Part shown: piece after piece, positions 1 to 8,422 of the stretch | Numbering within the stretch: the first letter of the stretch is position 1 | How the letters are laid out: the number at the start of each line of letters is the position of its first letter | Source of the DNA: Alistipes sp. CAG:831 | Lineage (GTDB): Bacteria > Bacteroidota > Bacteroidia > Bacteroidales > UBA932 | DNA: 20,646 nt | Assembly (NCBI GenBank): GCA_000432775.1 | Contig: HF990398.1 | Coordinates: 17,150 to 37,795 of the forward strand | Reading direction: 5' to 3' | Translations under genes and position numbers: made by a program | The notes under the pieces: model-generated | What the model was told of the DNA's origin: nothing | Database searches by the model: none | Seen by the model: the letters and a program-made list of their open reading frames with translations, nothing else

Positions 1-1
1 C

Positions 2-1057
2 CGCAACCCTATTCTGGTGGAGTTCTTCGATCCCGAGAACGGCCAGTGGAACAGTCATGTCTCTCTCGGAATCTGGGCCGATCTCTACCTGATAGCCCCG
101 GCTTCGGCCAATACCCTTTCTAAGATGGCTCACGGCATAGCCGACAATCTGCTGCTGACCACGTACCTCTCGGCCCGCTGTCCTGTAATGGCGGCGCCGG
201 CCATGGACCTGGACATGTACGCGCATCCCGCCACTCAGGAGTCTATCAGGATTCTCAGGGACAGGGGCGTGAGTATAGTCGAGGCCGCCTCTGGAGAACT
301 GGCCAGCGGACTCGAGGGCAAGGGCAGGATGGAGGAACCGGAGAAAATATTGAGGCATGTCGTCAGGATGCTGGGGGCACCCCTTCCGGCAAGAACCCTT
401 GCCGGGCGCAGGGCCGTGGTCACCTCCGGGCCTACCCGCGAAGCCATAGACCCTGTCCGTTTCATATCGAACCACTCTTCAGGGAAAATGGCTTCCGCAA
501 TAGCCGACGAGTTGTCCCGGCGCGGCGCCAGAGTGACGGTGGTCTCAGGTCCGGCTGCGGTGTATCCGTCGGCTCCGGACGTGGAGATACGGAAGGTGGT
601 CTCGGCTGAGGAAATGTACACGGCGGCAGTCGAGGAATACGGCAGAGGCTGCGACATCACCGTGCTCTGTGCGGCTGTAGCGGATTTTACTCCGGCATCT
701 CCCAGTGATACCAAGATCAAGAAGGACGGCAGCCGTATGACCCTGGAGCTGCTCCCCACCAAGGATATAGCGGCGGCTATAGGCTCGTCCCGTCGTCCGG
801 ACGGAGTCATAGCGGGTTTCGCCCTGGAGACGGACAATGCCCGGGAAAACGCGCTGTCCAAACTCCGCCGCAAGAACATGGACATGATAGTCCTCAATTC
901 CATGCGCGATCCCGGCGCGGGTTTCGGCGTGGATACCAATAAGGTCACAGTCTTCAGACGCGACGGCAGCTCGCAGGATATACCTCTGGGCTCCAAGGCG
1001 GAAGTGGCCTCCGCCATAGTCGACAATATCGAAAAACTGCTGGAGAGAGGATGCTGA
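2..1057 (+). CDS. coaBC: CoaBC bifunctional phosphopantothenoylcysteine decarboxylase / phosphopantothenate-cysteine ligase (5' truncated by window edge)
   Basis: Catalyses two steps of coenzyme A synthesis in the cytoplasm: ligation of cysteine to 4'-phosphopantothenate (CoaB) and decarboxylation to 4'-phosphopantetheine (CoaC). The frame is open from base 2 with no stop, so the true start and the N-terminal flavoprotein part with its active-site His lie upstream. The GTG at 17 is internal. Visible CoaC motifs are APASANTLSKMAHGIADNL, PAMDLDMY (197-220) and ASGLEGKGRM (302-331). The CoaB half begins near 400 with VTSGPTREAIDPVRFISN and SSGKMA, and carries the KIKKDG motif at 713-730. The canonical CoaC residues Asn (PxMNxxMW) and Cys (ACGxxGxGRM) are Asp and Ser here. 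I recall this pattern in other Bacteroidota CoaBC proteins, but have not checked it. The stop overlaps the recN start by 7 bp (ATGCTGA), implying one transcript and coupled translation. Confidence 0.95.
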   Translation, partial: RNPILVEFFDPENGQWNSHVSLGIWADLYLIAPASANTLSKMAHGIADNLLLTTYLSARCPVMAAPAMDLDMYAHPATQESIRILRDRGVSIVEAASGELASGLEGKGRMEEPEKILRHVVRMLGAPLPARTLAGRRAVVTSGPTREAIDPVRFISNHSSGKMASAIADELSRRGARVTVVSGPAAVYPSAPDVEIRKVVSAEEMYTAAVEEYGRGCDITVLCAAVADFTPASPSDTKIKKDGSRMTLELLPTKDIAAAIGSSRRPDGVIAGFALETDNARENALSKLRRKNMDMIVLNSMRDPGAGFGVDTNKVTVFRRDGSSQDIPLGSKAEVASAIVDNIEKLLERGC

Positions 1058-2679
1058 CCCGTCTTTCGATATCCAATTACGCCCTGATATCGTCCCTGGA
1101 CATCACTTTCCCGGACGGTCTTGTCATCATTACCGGTGAGACAGGAGCCGGAAAATCCATTCTCCTGGGAGCGCTTTCCCTTATTTTAGGCAGGAGGGCG
1201 GATGCCTCTGTTTTCAGCGACAATACCCGTAACTGTGTGGTCGAGGCCGAGTTTCATGACGGCAAGACCGGAGAGGAGTACATCCTCCGCCGCGTCATCA
1301 CACCTGCCGGACGCTCCCGTTCGTTCCTGAACGACGAGCCGGTTTCCCTGGCCGACCTCTCGGCCATTTCTTCCAGAATAGTAGACATACACGAGCAGCA
1401 CCAGCACCTGCTCCTTACCGACCCGGATTTCCGTCTGGGAGTGATAGACCATTTCGCCGGCACGGCACCGCTTCTGGAAGAATACAGAAAGATATATGGA
1501 GAATACGAGTCCAAGGACAATGAAATACGGTCCCTCGAGGAATCAATAGCCGAATCGGAGAGGGATTCCGAGTACAGACAGTTCCAGCTCGGCCGTCTGC
1601 AGGAGGCGCGGCTGGTATCAGGGGAACTGGAGGCTCTGGAGGCGGAGCAGAAGGTCCTGTCCCATGCGGAGGATATCCGCGGCGGACTGGAGTCTGCATA
1701 CTCTTCCCTCAATCCGGAGGAACTCTCTGTGGCACAGTTGCTAAAGGACGCGGCCGCCCGACTGTCCAGGTACTCTTCATTTGACTCCCGTCTTCAGCCC
1801 ATGGCAGACCGTCTGGACTCCTGCCGGATAGAGGTCTCGGATATAGAACGGGAGATAGAGGACATATCTTCAGGCATCATGGTCTCCCCGCAGCGGTTGG
1901 AGGAGGTGGAAGAGCGTATGTCCCTGATTTATTCTCTTATGAGAAAGTATGACTGCGACAGCGTGGATGCCCTGATTGCCCTCCGCGACAGTCTGTCCGC
2001 CTCACTCAGCGGTACGGAGGAGCAGCAGGAGCGGCTGGAGGAACTGAGAATGGAACAGGAGGTACTGGACAGGCACCGCAGGGAGCTGGCAGACCGTCTT
2101 TCAGAGCAGCGACGCGGGGCGTGTGACGCGCTTTCTGCTGAACTGCAGGCTGATATCCGTTCACTCGAGATGCCGCATGCGGTATTCCAGGCAGTGGTTA
2201 CTCCTGTGGACAGGCTGACTCTTTCGGGTGGCGACAGGCTGGATTTCCTGTTCTCGGCCAATGGCCCGGCCTCCATGCGGGATATCTCCAAGGTAGCATC
2301 GGGAGGTGAGCTTTCGCGGGTCATGCTCTCCCTCAAGGGCCTGCTGGCGCGCTATACCTCGCTCCCGACGATGATTTTCGACGAGATAGACACAGGCGTA
2401 TCCGGCAGGATAGCCGACAAGATGGGTGACATGATCGGCAGGATGGGGGAGAGGATGCAGATATTCGCCATCACCCATCTGCCTCAGATTGCTTCCAAGA
2501 AAGGCTCGCATTATCTGGTTTACAAGGAATTTGATGCGGACGGCACGGCCAGGACCGGCATCCGCAGGATAGAGGGAGAGGATAGGGTCGCGGAAGTGGC
2601 CCGGATGCTCAGCGGCTCGGAACTCACATCCGCTGCGGTGGAGAATGCCCGGGAACTGCTGGCAAAGGCAGGCAATTAG
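1051..2679 (+). CDS. recN: RecN, SMC-like DNA double-strand-break repair ATPase
   Basis: RecN is a cytoplasmic SMC-family ATPase that acts early in recombinational repair of double-strand breaks. The 542-residue protein is close to the usual 550-570. It has the split-ATPase layout: Walker A GETGAGKS at 29-36, a QHQHLLL Q-loop-like segment near 115-122, a long Glu/Arg-rich coiled coil from about 150 to 365, the ABC signature SGGELSR at 417-423, and Walker B MIFDEIDTGVSG at 441-452. The C-terminal H-loop region reads FAITHLPQIASKKGSHYLVYK. ATG at 1051 is the natural start because it gives the family N-terminus MLTRLSISNYALI and overlaps the coaBC stop. No promoter is visible, so it is probably expressed from upstream of coaBC. 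A coaBC-recN pairing is familiar in Bacteroidota. Confidence 0.97.
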   Translation: MLTRLSISNYALISSLDITFPDGLVIITGETGAGKSILLGALSLILGRRADASVFSDNTRNCVVEAEFHDGKTGEEYILRRVITPAGRSRSFLNDEPVSLADLSAISSRIVDIHEQHQHLLLTDPDFRLGVIDHFAGTAPLLEEYRKIYGEYESKDNEIRSLEESIAESERDSEYRQFQLGRLQEARLVSGELEALEAEQKVLSHAEDIRGGLESAYSSLNPEELSVAQLLKDAAARLSRYSSFDSRLQPMADRLDSCRIEVSDIEREIEDISSGIMVSPQRLEEVEERMSLIYSLMRKYDCDSVDALIALRDSLSASLSGTEEQQERLEELRMEQEVLDRHRRELADRLSEQRRGACDALSAELQADIRSLEMPHAVFQAVVTPVDRLTLSGGDRLDFLFSANGPASMRDISKVASGGELSRVMLSLKGLLARYTSLPTMIFDEIDTGVSGRIADKMGDMIGRMGERMQIFAITHLPQIASKKGSHYLVYKEFDADGTARTGIRRIEGEDRVAEVARMLSGSELTSAAVENARELLAKAGN

Positions 2680-2703
2680 TTACAACTTAATAAGATCATA
2701 TCT

Positions 2704-4440
2704 ATGGAAAGAACCCAGCGTATCGACCTTCTCCGTAAGGTCCTTGCCGAGGATGATATCTCGGCGATGATTATTCCGTCCACGGACCCCCATTTCGGCG
2801 AATATATACCGGCGCACTACAAGATGCTGGAATGGCTTTCCGGCTTTACCGGCGAAGCTGCCACTCTCGTGGTCACTCAGACTGAGGCTGCCCTGTGGGT
2901 GGACTCGCGTTTTTTCATCCAGGCTGCCGCGCAGCTGCAGGGAACCGATATCCGTATGGTCCGGCTCAGGGTCGAAGGGGAGCCTACAGTACAGCAGTGG
3001 ATCAAGGAGCGTCTCTCGGACGATGATATAGTGGCAATGGACGAGGACCTGTTCTCCTACGCTGAGTACCAGAATATGCTGGACGCTCTTGCGCCCCTCA
3101 ACGTCACCCTTGTCGAGGATCCTTTCGACAAGATATGGAAGGACCGTCCCGCCCTTCAGTTCAACCCGGTGCGCTTTGTCCCCGAGAGCATCAGCGGGGA
3201 GAGCGTTTCATCGAAGCATCGCCGCCTGGTGGAGAAACTCGACCCCGGAATGGAATTTGCCTATATCGTGACCGCCATGGATGAGGTGGCCTGGCTCTGC
3301 AATATCCGCGGCACAGATATCGAGTACAATCCCCTGCCGCTTTCCTATGCCGTAGTTACCCGCGGATGCGTCACCCTCTTTCTGCGTCAGGAGATGCTGG
3401 AACATGACGCTATGTCCGCGCTGCTCAAGGAAGGCGTGATACTCAAGGACTATGAGGAATTCGGCCGTTACCTGAAGGACCTGCCCAAGGACTGCGTCCG
3501 CATTTTCTCCTCGGGGAAGATTACGGCCAAGTACTTCTTCGCGTCGATGGAGAACATACATCAGCGCGCTCCTTTTCGCCCCTACATGGCCGATCCTACG
3601 GCTGGAGGCACACTGAATTTTATGAAGGCTATAAAGAATCCGGTGGAGATAGAAGGATTCCGCCGCGCTTTCCTGGAGGATGCCAAGGCTCTGGTCAGGA
3701 CTATAGACTGGGTCAAGGCCAATGCCGACAAGGGTATCCGGGAGTATGACGTGGCTCTCAAGCTGATAGAATTCCGCAGCGAGTGCCCTGACTATTTGGG
3801 AGAGAGTTTCCCTGCAATCGTGGGTTTTGGGGCGAACGCCGCCCTTCCCCATTACGTGCCTTCGGAGGAGAACAGCGCGGTCATCCGTCCGGAGGGATTC
3901 CTGCTTATCGATACCGGAGCGCAGTACACCTACGGTACTACCGACACTACCAGAACTATCCCCCTCGGTCCTCTGACCCAGGAGCAGAAGGATGATTATA
4001 CTGCGGTACTGAAAGGCATGATAGACCTGAGCATGGCGGTCTTCTACAAGGGTATGAGAGGCTGTCTGCTGGATATCCTGGCCCGTGGACCGGTAATGAA
4101 GCGGGGCAGGATGTACTGGCACGGAACCCAGCACGGTATAGGACACAATCTCTGCGTGCATGAGGGACCCCAGAGTGTCCGTATGGAAGAGAATCCCGTG
4201 CCTCTTGCCGAGGGTATGGTCATGTCCAACGAGCCTGCCATATATGTCGAGGGCAGCTATGGTATACGTCATGAGAACGCTGTGCTGATAGTGTCCCATG
4301 AGAAGAACGGCTACGGGGAGTTTCTGGCCTTCGAGACTCTGACAGTCGCTCCGATAGACATGTCTCCGGTCAATTATGACATGCTCGACGCTGCCGAGAA
4401 GCAGTGGATAGAAGATTTCAACCGGAACTGCAAATTCTGA
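2704..4440 (+). CDS. Large Xaa-Pro aminopeptidase (M24B metallopeptidase, three-domain form)
   Basis: Removes N-terminal residues that precede proline, helping degrade proline-containing peptides. The 578-residue length and layout match the three-domain type typified by eukaryotic XPNPEP1: two creatinase-like N-terminal domains (about 1-140 and 155-310) and a C-terminal pita-bread catalytic domain. The five metal ligands can be assigned as D403 and D414 (IDTGAQYTYGTTDTTRT), H477 (HGTQHGIGH), E510 (SNEPAIY) and E524 (GIRHENAV). Their spacing is nearly the same as I recall for the human enzyme. There is no signal peptide, so it is probably cytoplasmic. It starts 24 nt after the recN stop with no evident promoter between, so readthrough from recN is likely. 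A palindromic terminator follows at once (4456-4535). Confidence 0.95.
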   Translation: MERTQRIDLLRKVLAEDDISAMIIPSTDPHFGEYIPAHYKMLEWLSGFTGEAATLVVTQTEAALWVDSRFFIQAAAQLQGTDIRMVRLRVEGEPTVQQWIKERLSDDDIVAMDEDLFSYAEYQNMLDALAPLNVTLVEDPFDKIWKDRPALQFNPVRFVPESISGESVSSKHRRLVEKLDPGMEFAYIVTAMDEVAWLCNIRGTDIEYNPLPLSYAVVTRGCVTLFLRQEMLEHDAMSALLKEGVILKDYEEFGRYLKDLPKDCVRIFSSGKITAKYFFASMENIHQRAPFRPYMADPTAGGTLNFMKAIKNPVEIEGFRRAFLEDAKALVRTIDWVKANADKGIREYDVALKLIEFRSECPDYLGESFPAIVGFGANAALPHYVPSEENSAVIRPEGFLLIDTGAQYTYGTTDTTRTIPLGPLTQEQKDDYTAVLKGMIDLSMAVFYKGMRGCLLDILARGPVMKRGRMYWHGTQHGIGHNLCVHEGPQSVRMEENPVPLAEGMVMSNEPAIYVEGSYGIRHENAVLIVSHEKNGYGEFLAFETLTVAPIDMSPVNYDMLDAAEKQWIEDFNRNCKF

Positions 4441-4455
4441 AGTTCCCTTTAAGGT

Positions 4456-4535
4456 AAAAGTGCGTCAGAATGGGTAAGATGCAGGGTACTAATCCCGATA
4501 GTAACGCAGCAGATTGCCCATTCTGGCGCGCTTTT
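4456..4535. terminator. Bidirectional palindromic terminator, and short copy of an intergenic repeat family
   Basis: The arms at 4456-4476 and 4515-4535 form a 21-position stem flanked by AAAAG on the left and CTTTT on the right. It can therefore end both the recN/aminopeptidase transcript and the opposing LysM-gene transcript; the right arm overlaps the latter's stop codon by two bases. The arms differ at three places (4461, 4465, 4475), and all three are U-G pairs in plus-strand RNA, so that strand folds without mismatch. The 38-nt interior holds a weaker inner hairpin (GGTACT / AGTAAC). The outer sequence GTGCGTCAGAATGGGTAA matches the end of the element at 18337-18455. Confidence 0.8.
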
Positions 4536-6333
4536 ATTCATTGAGGATTCTCCAGCCGGAGGTGAAGCATATATCCTTGAAAGCCGTATTCAGGTAACCG
4601 GAGCCCGGTTCTGTCTGCTCGAACATTACATCCGACTGCAGCAGGCTCCTCCTTACGCCGGCTATGCCGTCGGGGAAGTCCCGGCCCAGAGCATTCATGG
4701 CTTCCACGAAGAAAGTCATGATGTCGTAGCCCTGGAATGCGAACGATGTGGGTTCGGTGTTGAAGGCAGCCCTGTATTTGTCGATGAAGCTTATGACCGC
4801 AGGGGAGTTGTAGTCTATATGGTAGGACATGGCCAGGCGCAGGTCCAGGGCGTGGAAGTAGTCCAGTTCCACTGTCTCAAAGCTCTTCCATCGGCTCATT
4901 CCGTAGACATCTATGCTGTATCCGCGTGAGCTCTGGATAAGGCTGAGATTGCGCAGGGCGTCGGTGATGAATGCCTCGCTCATGGATGGTATGATCACGC
5001 GGTTGACCAGGACGGAGTCCAGCGACTGGCTCATCAGGGAGTCGATGCCGCGGCCGCTGAGAAAATCGTATTTGAAGGTCTTGAACGGTATGCCTCTCTC
5101 AGCCAGTCCGCTCATGGTCTGGCTGACAATGTCGGAACGTTCGTATCCCTGCTCGTAGATGACTGTTACGGACTCTGTGGTGTCAGAACTGTGCGAGGCT
5201 TCAGCTATCTTGTCCAGCTGATGATCCAGGGCCAGGTCCGACTGGGGCGGGAATAGGTACAGGTAAGGATTGTCCTGCAGGAGGGAGGCTGTCTTCAGGT
5301 CCAGCGGAGAGACTACCGGAATCCTCTTGCTCCGGGCCCATGAGGCTATGGGCTGCATGTCCCGTTCGGAGATCGGGCCTATAATGAGTCCGCTGCCGTT
5401 GAGGGCATTGTCGGCAACCAGTTCCCAGGCACTGCCGTAGCGGTTGATGTCTATTATGTTGAGGTGGAAATTGGAGAAAAGTCCCTTCTCCTTGAGGTCT
5501 GCCGCAGCAATCATTGCTCCGGCATAGAAATCAGCCGTATAGGCGTTCAGACTCCCGGTAAGGCGGCTGGCATTGAAGGGCAGGATCAGGGTTATGCAGC
5601 GGTCGGTGCCGCTGAGGTCGGGTGTCACGTCCCATTCCCATGCCTGTGCTTCCGCAGGAACGGATTCATCTGTGACGGAGGTTCTTTTATCCGGAAGGAC
5701 TGCATTTTCCTCCTGGACGGTCCCTGCGTTCCCGGTGCCGGCTTGTGGTGCTCTCTCTCTGAATTCCTGCATGTAGGCGCTGTCCGGAATCAGGACAGCG
5801 CGGATGCGCTTGCCGGAGTCAGGGTCTATGCCGTTGAGGGCTATGATGGCTTCTGTGGTGACATTGAACTTGACAGCCACGTCGTCCAGCGTCTCGTACC
5901 ATTTTATATTGTACTTCTTGTATTTCTTCTGCTTTGCGGCCTTGGTCTTTCCCTGGGGGGCAGTCCTTTCCCCGCGTTCATCTGCTGTGGTCTGAACGGT
6001 GTCGCGCCGGGGCTGGACTGCAGGTGCAGCGGCGGTTGCTTCAGCCGTGCCGGACGGTTTCTCCGGGATATAGAGCAGCATGCCGGCTTTCAGACCTTCG
6101 GACAGAGACGGGTTGGCGGCCTTGATGGTCTCTATGTCCACCCCGTATGCCTTGGAGATGGAGTACAGGGTGTGTCCTTTGAGTACCTTGTGGAGGTAGT
6201 ATACGGATCCCTTTACATTGACCTTGTCGGCTGATATCTCTACGGGTGTGGCCACAAATTCCTGGGCGCCGGCCCGTACGGCGGCCGGAACTGCCAGCAT
6301 GAAGCCGAGCAGGACGGTCAGCAGCAGTCTCAT
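4534..6333 (-). CDS. Secreted LysM-domain protein fused to a type I periplasmic-binding-protein domain
   Basis: A 599-residue exported protein of unproven function. A signal peptide covers about residues 1-22 (basic start, hydrophobic LLLTVLLGFMLAVPAAV, then AGA-Q). LysM domain 1 is at about 46-91 (HKVLKGHTLYSISKAYGVD... LLYIPEK). A charged, low-complexity linker at 93-137 precedes a weaker LysM 2 at about 140-184. A second linker leads to a periplasmic-binding-protein type I fold from about 247 to the end (ITLILPFNASR, then ADFYAGAMIAAADLKEKG, GLIIGPISERDMQPIASWA, IPVVSPLD). LysM domains bind GlcNAc-containing polymers, so it probably sits on peptidoglycan in the periplasm. The C-terminal fold recalls ABC-transporter receptors and the PBP1A activator LpoA, but no permease gene is nearby. 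Its start overlaps the purC stop (ATGA), so it is last in the minus-strand operon. Confidence 0.85.
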   Translation of the reverse strand: MRLLLTVLLGFMLAVPAAVRAGAQEFVATPVEISADKVNVKGSVYYLHKVLKGHTLYSISKAYGVDIETIKAANPSLSEGLKAGMLLYIPEKPSGTAEATAAAPAVQPRRDTVQTTADERGERTAPQGKTKAAKQKKYKKYNIKWYETLDDVAVKFNVTTEAIIALNGIDPDSGKRIRAVLIPDSAYMQEFRERAPQAGTGNAGTVQEENAVLPDKRTSVTDESVPAEAQAWEWDVTPDLSGTDRCITLILPFNASRLTGSLNAYTADFYAGAMIAAADLKEKGLFSNFHLNIIDINRYGSAWELVADNALNGSGLIIGPISERDMQPIASWARSKRIPVVSPLDLKTASLLQDNPYLYLFPPQSDLALDHQLDKIAEASHSSDTTESVTVIYEQGYERSDIVSQTMSGLAERGIPFKTFKYDFLSGRGIDSLMSQSLDSVLVNRVIIPSMSEAFITDALRNLSLIQSSRGYSIDVYGMSRWKSFETVELDYFHALDLRLAMSYHIDYNSPAVISFIDKYRAAFNTEPTSFAFQGYDIMTFFVEAMNALGRDFPDGIAGVRRSLLQSDVMFEQTEPGSGYLNTAFKDICFTSGWRILNE

Positions 6334-7283
6334 ACCAGTCGGGCGAGAGTGTTGTTGATATTGGCCTCGATACGGGCGTAGGGATCCTCCCCGTATTCCG
6401 CGGGCTCGAATTTCTTTCCGGTAATGTGCTCGAACAGCTCGATGTAACGGTCGGATATGCTGCTTACGATCTCATCGGTCATCTCGGGTATCTTCTGCCC
6501 GGCCTGGCCGCTGAAGCCGTTGTCCATCAGCCATTCGCGGACGAATTCCTTGGAAAGCTGCCTCTGGGGCTCACCCTTGGCGAAACGCTCCTCGTATCCC
6601 TCGGCGTAGAAGTAGCGGGAGGAGTCCGGGGTATGGATTTCGTCGATGAGGTAGAGCTCTCCGTCCCTCTTGCCGAACTCGTATTTGGTGTCCACCAGTA
6701 TCAGTCCGCGCTGAGCTGCCATCTCGGTGCCTCTCTGGAAGAGCTTCAGGGCGTAGTCCTCGAGTCTGGCGTAGTCTTCAGCGGACACCAGGCCGCGGCG
6801 GATGATTTCTTCCTTGGAGATGTCCTCGTCGTGGGTGCCTATCTCGGCCTTGGTGGTCGGGGTGATGATAGGGTGCTCGAACTTCTGGTGCTCGCGCATG
6901 CCGTCGGGGATGGGCACGCCGCAGATCTCGCGGGCTCCGTTCTTGTAAGCCCTCCACGAGCTGCCGGTCAGGTAGCCCCTGACGATCATCTCTATGGGCA
7001 GACCCTGGCACTTGTAGCCTACGGTCACCATGGGATCAGGAGACGCGATCTTCCAATTCTGAACGATATCGGCTGTGGCATCCAGAAACATGGATGCTAT
7101 CTGGTTGAGCACTTGTCCCTTGTAGGGTATTCCCTTGGGCAGGATAACGTCAAATGCCGAAATCCTGTCAGTGGCGATCATTGCGATGTAGCGGTCGTCG
7201 ATAGTGTAGACGTCGCGGACTTTCCCCTCGTACTTGCCCGTCTGATGGCTGAGACTGAATGCGGTCTGAGTAATTGCTTTCAT
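6330..7283 (-). CDS. purC: Phosphoribosylaminoimidazole-succinocarboxamide (SAICAR) synthase
   Basis: Joins CAIR and aspartate using ATP to give SAICAR in de novo purine synthesis (cytoplasm). The 317-residue protein is of the longer SAICAR synthase type (bacterial short forms are about 240). Key motifs are KYEGKVRD (17-24), ATDRISAFD (37-45), VRGYLTGSSW (101-110), TPTTKAEIGTHDE (141-153), LVDTKYEFG (196-204) and DEIHTPDSSR (214-223), which together form the ATP/CAIR site. ATG at 7283 gives the expected N-terminus. It lies 16 nt after the glycosyltransferase stop and overlaps the LysM gene by 4 bp, so it is an internal gene of the minus-strand operon. No purine-dependent regulatory element is visible in front of it. 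Confidence 0.97.
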   Translation of the reverse strand: MKAITQTAFSLSHQTGKYEGKVRDVYTIDDRYIAMIATDRISAFDVILPKGIPYKGQVLNQIASMFLDATADIVQNWKIASPDPMVTVGYKCQGLPIEMIVRGYLTGSSWRAYKNGAREICGVPIPDGMREHQKFEHPIITPTTKAEIGTHDEDISKEEIIRRGLVSAEDYARLEDYALKLFQRGTEMAAQRGLILVDTKYEFGKRDGELYLIDEIHTPDSSRYFYAEGYEERFAKGEPQRQLSKEFVREWLMDNGFSGQAGQKIPEMTDEIVSSISDRYIELFEHITGKKFEPAEYGEDPYARIEANINNTLARLV

Positions 7284-7299
7284 GGTGTATAGTGTGTTA

Positions 7300-8418
7300 T
7301 TATAGACTGTTGTAAAAATCCAGCAGGTTCGAGCAGAATCTCTTCCACGAGAGTCTGTCCTTCTCCCCGGCTATGGCTTTCAGACATCCGCCGCGGATAC
7401 TTTCATCTGAAAAATACCTTAGAACGGCTGCCCTGACAGCTGCGGGGCTGATACTGTCTGTAACAATTCCCGTGCCTGAGTCTCCTATCATCTCCTTCAG
7501 GCCGCCCACGGAGGTGGTGACCATCGGGAGGTCGAAGTGGTAGGCGATGGAACTGATGCCGCTCTGGGTTGCCGAGCGGTAGGGGAGGACGCAGAGGTCT
7601 GCCGCGCAGAAGAACGGAGCCACCTCGCTGTCGCTTATGAAACGGTCGAAGAGATGGATGCGGCTGCGGTTGGGACTGACCTCTATGAGCCGGGCGTACT
7701 TTTCGAAGGAACCGTAGGGCTCTCCGGCGATTACCAGCTGGAAACTGTCGTCCAGAGTGGCAAAGGCCTCCAGCAGGATGTCGAGTCCCTTGTATTCGCG
7801 TATAAGTCCAAAGAAAAGCAGTGTCTTCTTTCCCGGGTCTATGCCAAGGGTCCTGCATGCCTGCTCTCTCGGGACCTTCTCTCCGAAGTTGGAGTAGATA
7901 GGGTGGGGTGATACGATGTGGCGGGCATCCGGCTTCAGGCGCAGGAGGTCGTCGCGGACAGCGTTGCAGAGCACGACAAAACCGTCGTGACCATTTATAT
8001 AGTAGGAGGTCAGCGGACGGTCGAAGAAATGGTGCTCGTGCGGTATGACGTTGTCCAGTATCGAGATGACCTTGCATCCAGGGGCCATGTGCCTGGCTAC
8101 GTATCCCTGTGACGGTGCGAAATAAGGCATCCAGTACCTCATCAGCAGCAGGTCGGGTCTCCATTCGCGTATGGCTCTTGCTGTGGAGATGTAGGTCAGG
8201 GGATTGGCTGTGTCCAGCAGGCGGCGGGTCTCAAACGGCAGGGCCGTACCGTCCTCGATGTACTGGGTCTTGCCCGGGAAGAGGAATTCGGGATACTGTC
8301 TCTTGAAATTGAACGCTCCTACCGTGCATCTCCCGGCTAGTTCCTGATAGAGGGACGTGTTGAACTGGGAGATACCTCCGCGGTATGGCGGAAAGCACGA
8401 TAGGATGGCGATTCTCAA
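7300..8418 (-). CDS. GT4-type (GT-B fold) glycosyltransferase
   Basis: A 372-residue cytoplasmic or membrane-associated transferase that probably moves a sugar from an NDP donor to a glycan or lipid acceptor; the substrate is not deducible. The N-terminal Rossmann half starts MRIAILSCFPPYRGGISQFN, with the glycine-rich acceptor-side loop typical of GT4. The donor-binding half begins near residue 190 with KKTLLFFGLIREYKGLDILLEAF and ends with SATQSGISSIAYHFDLPMVTTSVGGLKEMI (about 283-312). The classical GT4 E-x7-E pair is not present in that segment, where Gln/Ser/Ala stand instead. I have seen this SATQSG variant in other Bacteroidota GT4 proteins. Only 4 nt separate its start from the upstream ompH-like stop. 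It is not surrounded by a polysaccharide cluster, so it may act in a conserved envelope step rather than in capsule synthesis. Confidence 0.9.
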   Translation of the reverse strand: MRIAILSCFPPYRGGISQFNTSLYQELAGRCTVGAFNFKRQYPEFLFPGKTQYIEDGTALPFETRRLLDTANPLTYISTARAIREWRPDLLLMRYWMPYFAPSQGYVARHMAPGCKVISILDNVIPHEHHFFDRPLTSYYINGHDGFVVLCNAVRDDLLRLKPDARHIVSPHPIYSNFGEKVPREQACRTLGIDPGKKTLLFFGLIREYKGLDILLEAFATLDDSFQLVIAGEPYGSFEKYARLIEVSPNRSRIHLFDRFISDSEVAPFFCAADLCVLPYRSATQSGISSIAYHFDLPMVTTSVGGLKEMIGDSGTGIVTDSISPAAVRAAVLRYFSDESIRGGCLKAIAGEKDRLSWKRFCSNLLDFYNSL

Positions 8419-8422
8419 GGTG

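Noticed and set aside
3208..4299. 363-codon open frame on the minus strand across the aminopeptidase gene
   Set aside because: It lies wholly inside a gene with five intact metal ligands on the other strand. Its protein has no recognisable motif, and long antisense frames are common in GC-rich coding DNA.
7284..7299. Possible promoter between the glycosyltransferase and purC
   Set aside because: The 16-nt gap has no TAnnTTTG box and the gene order is tight, so readthrough is the simpler view.
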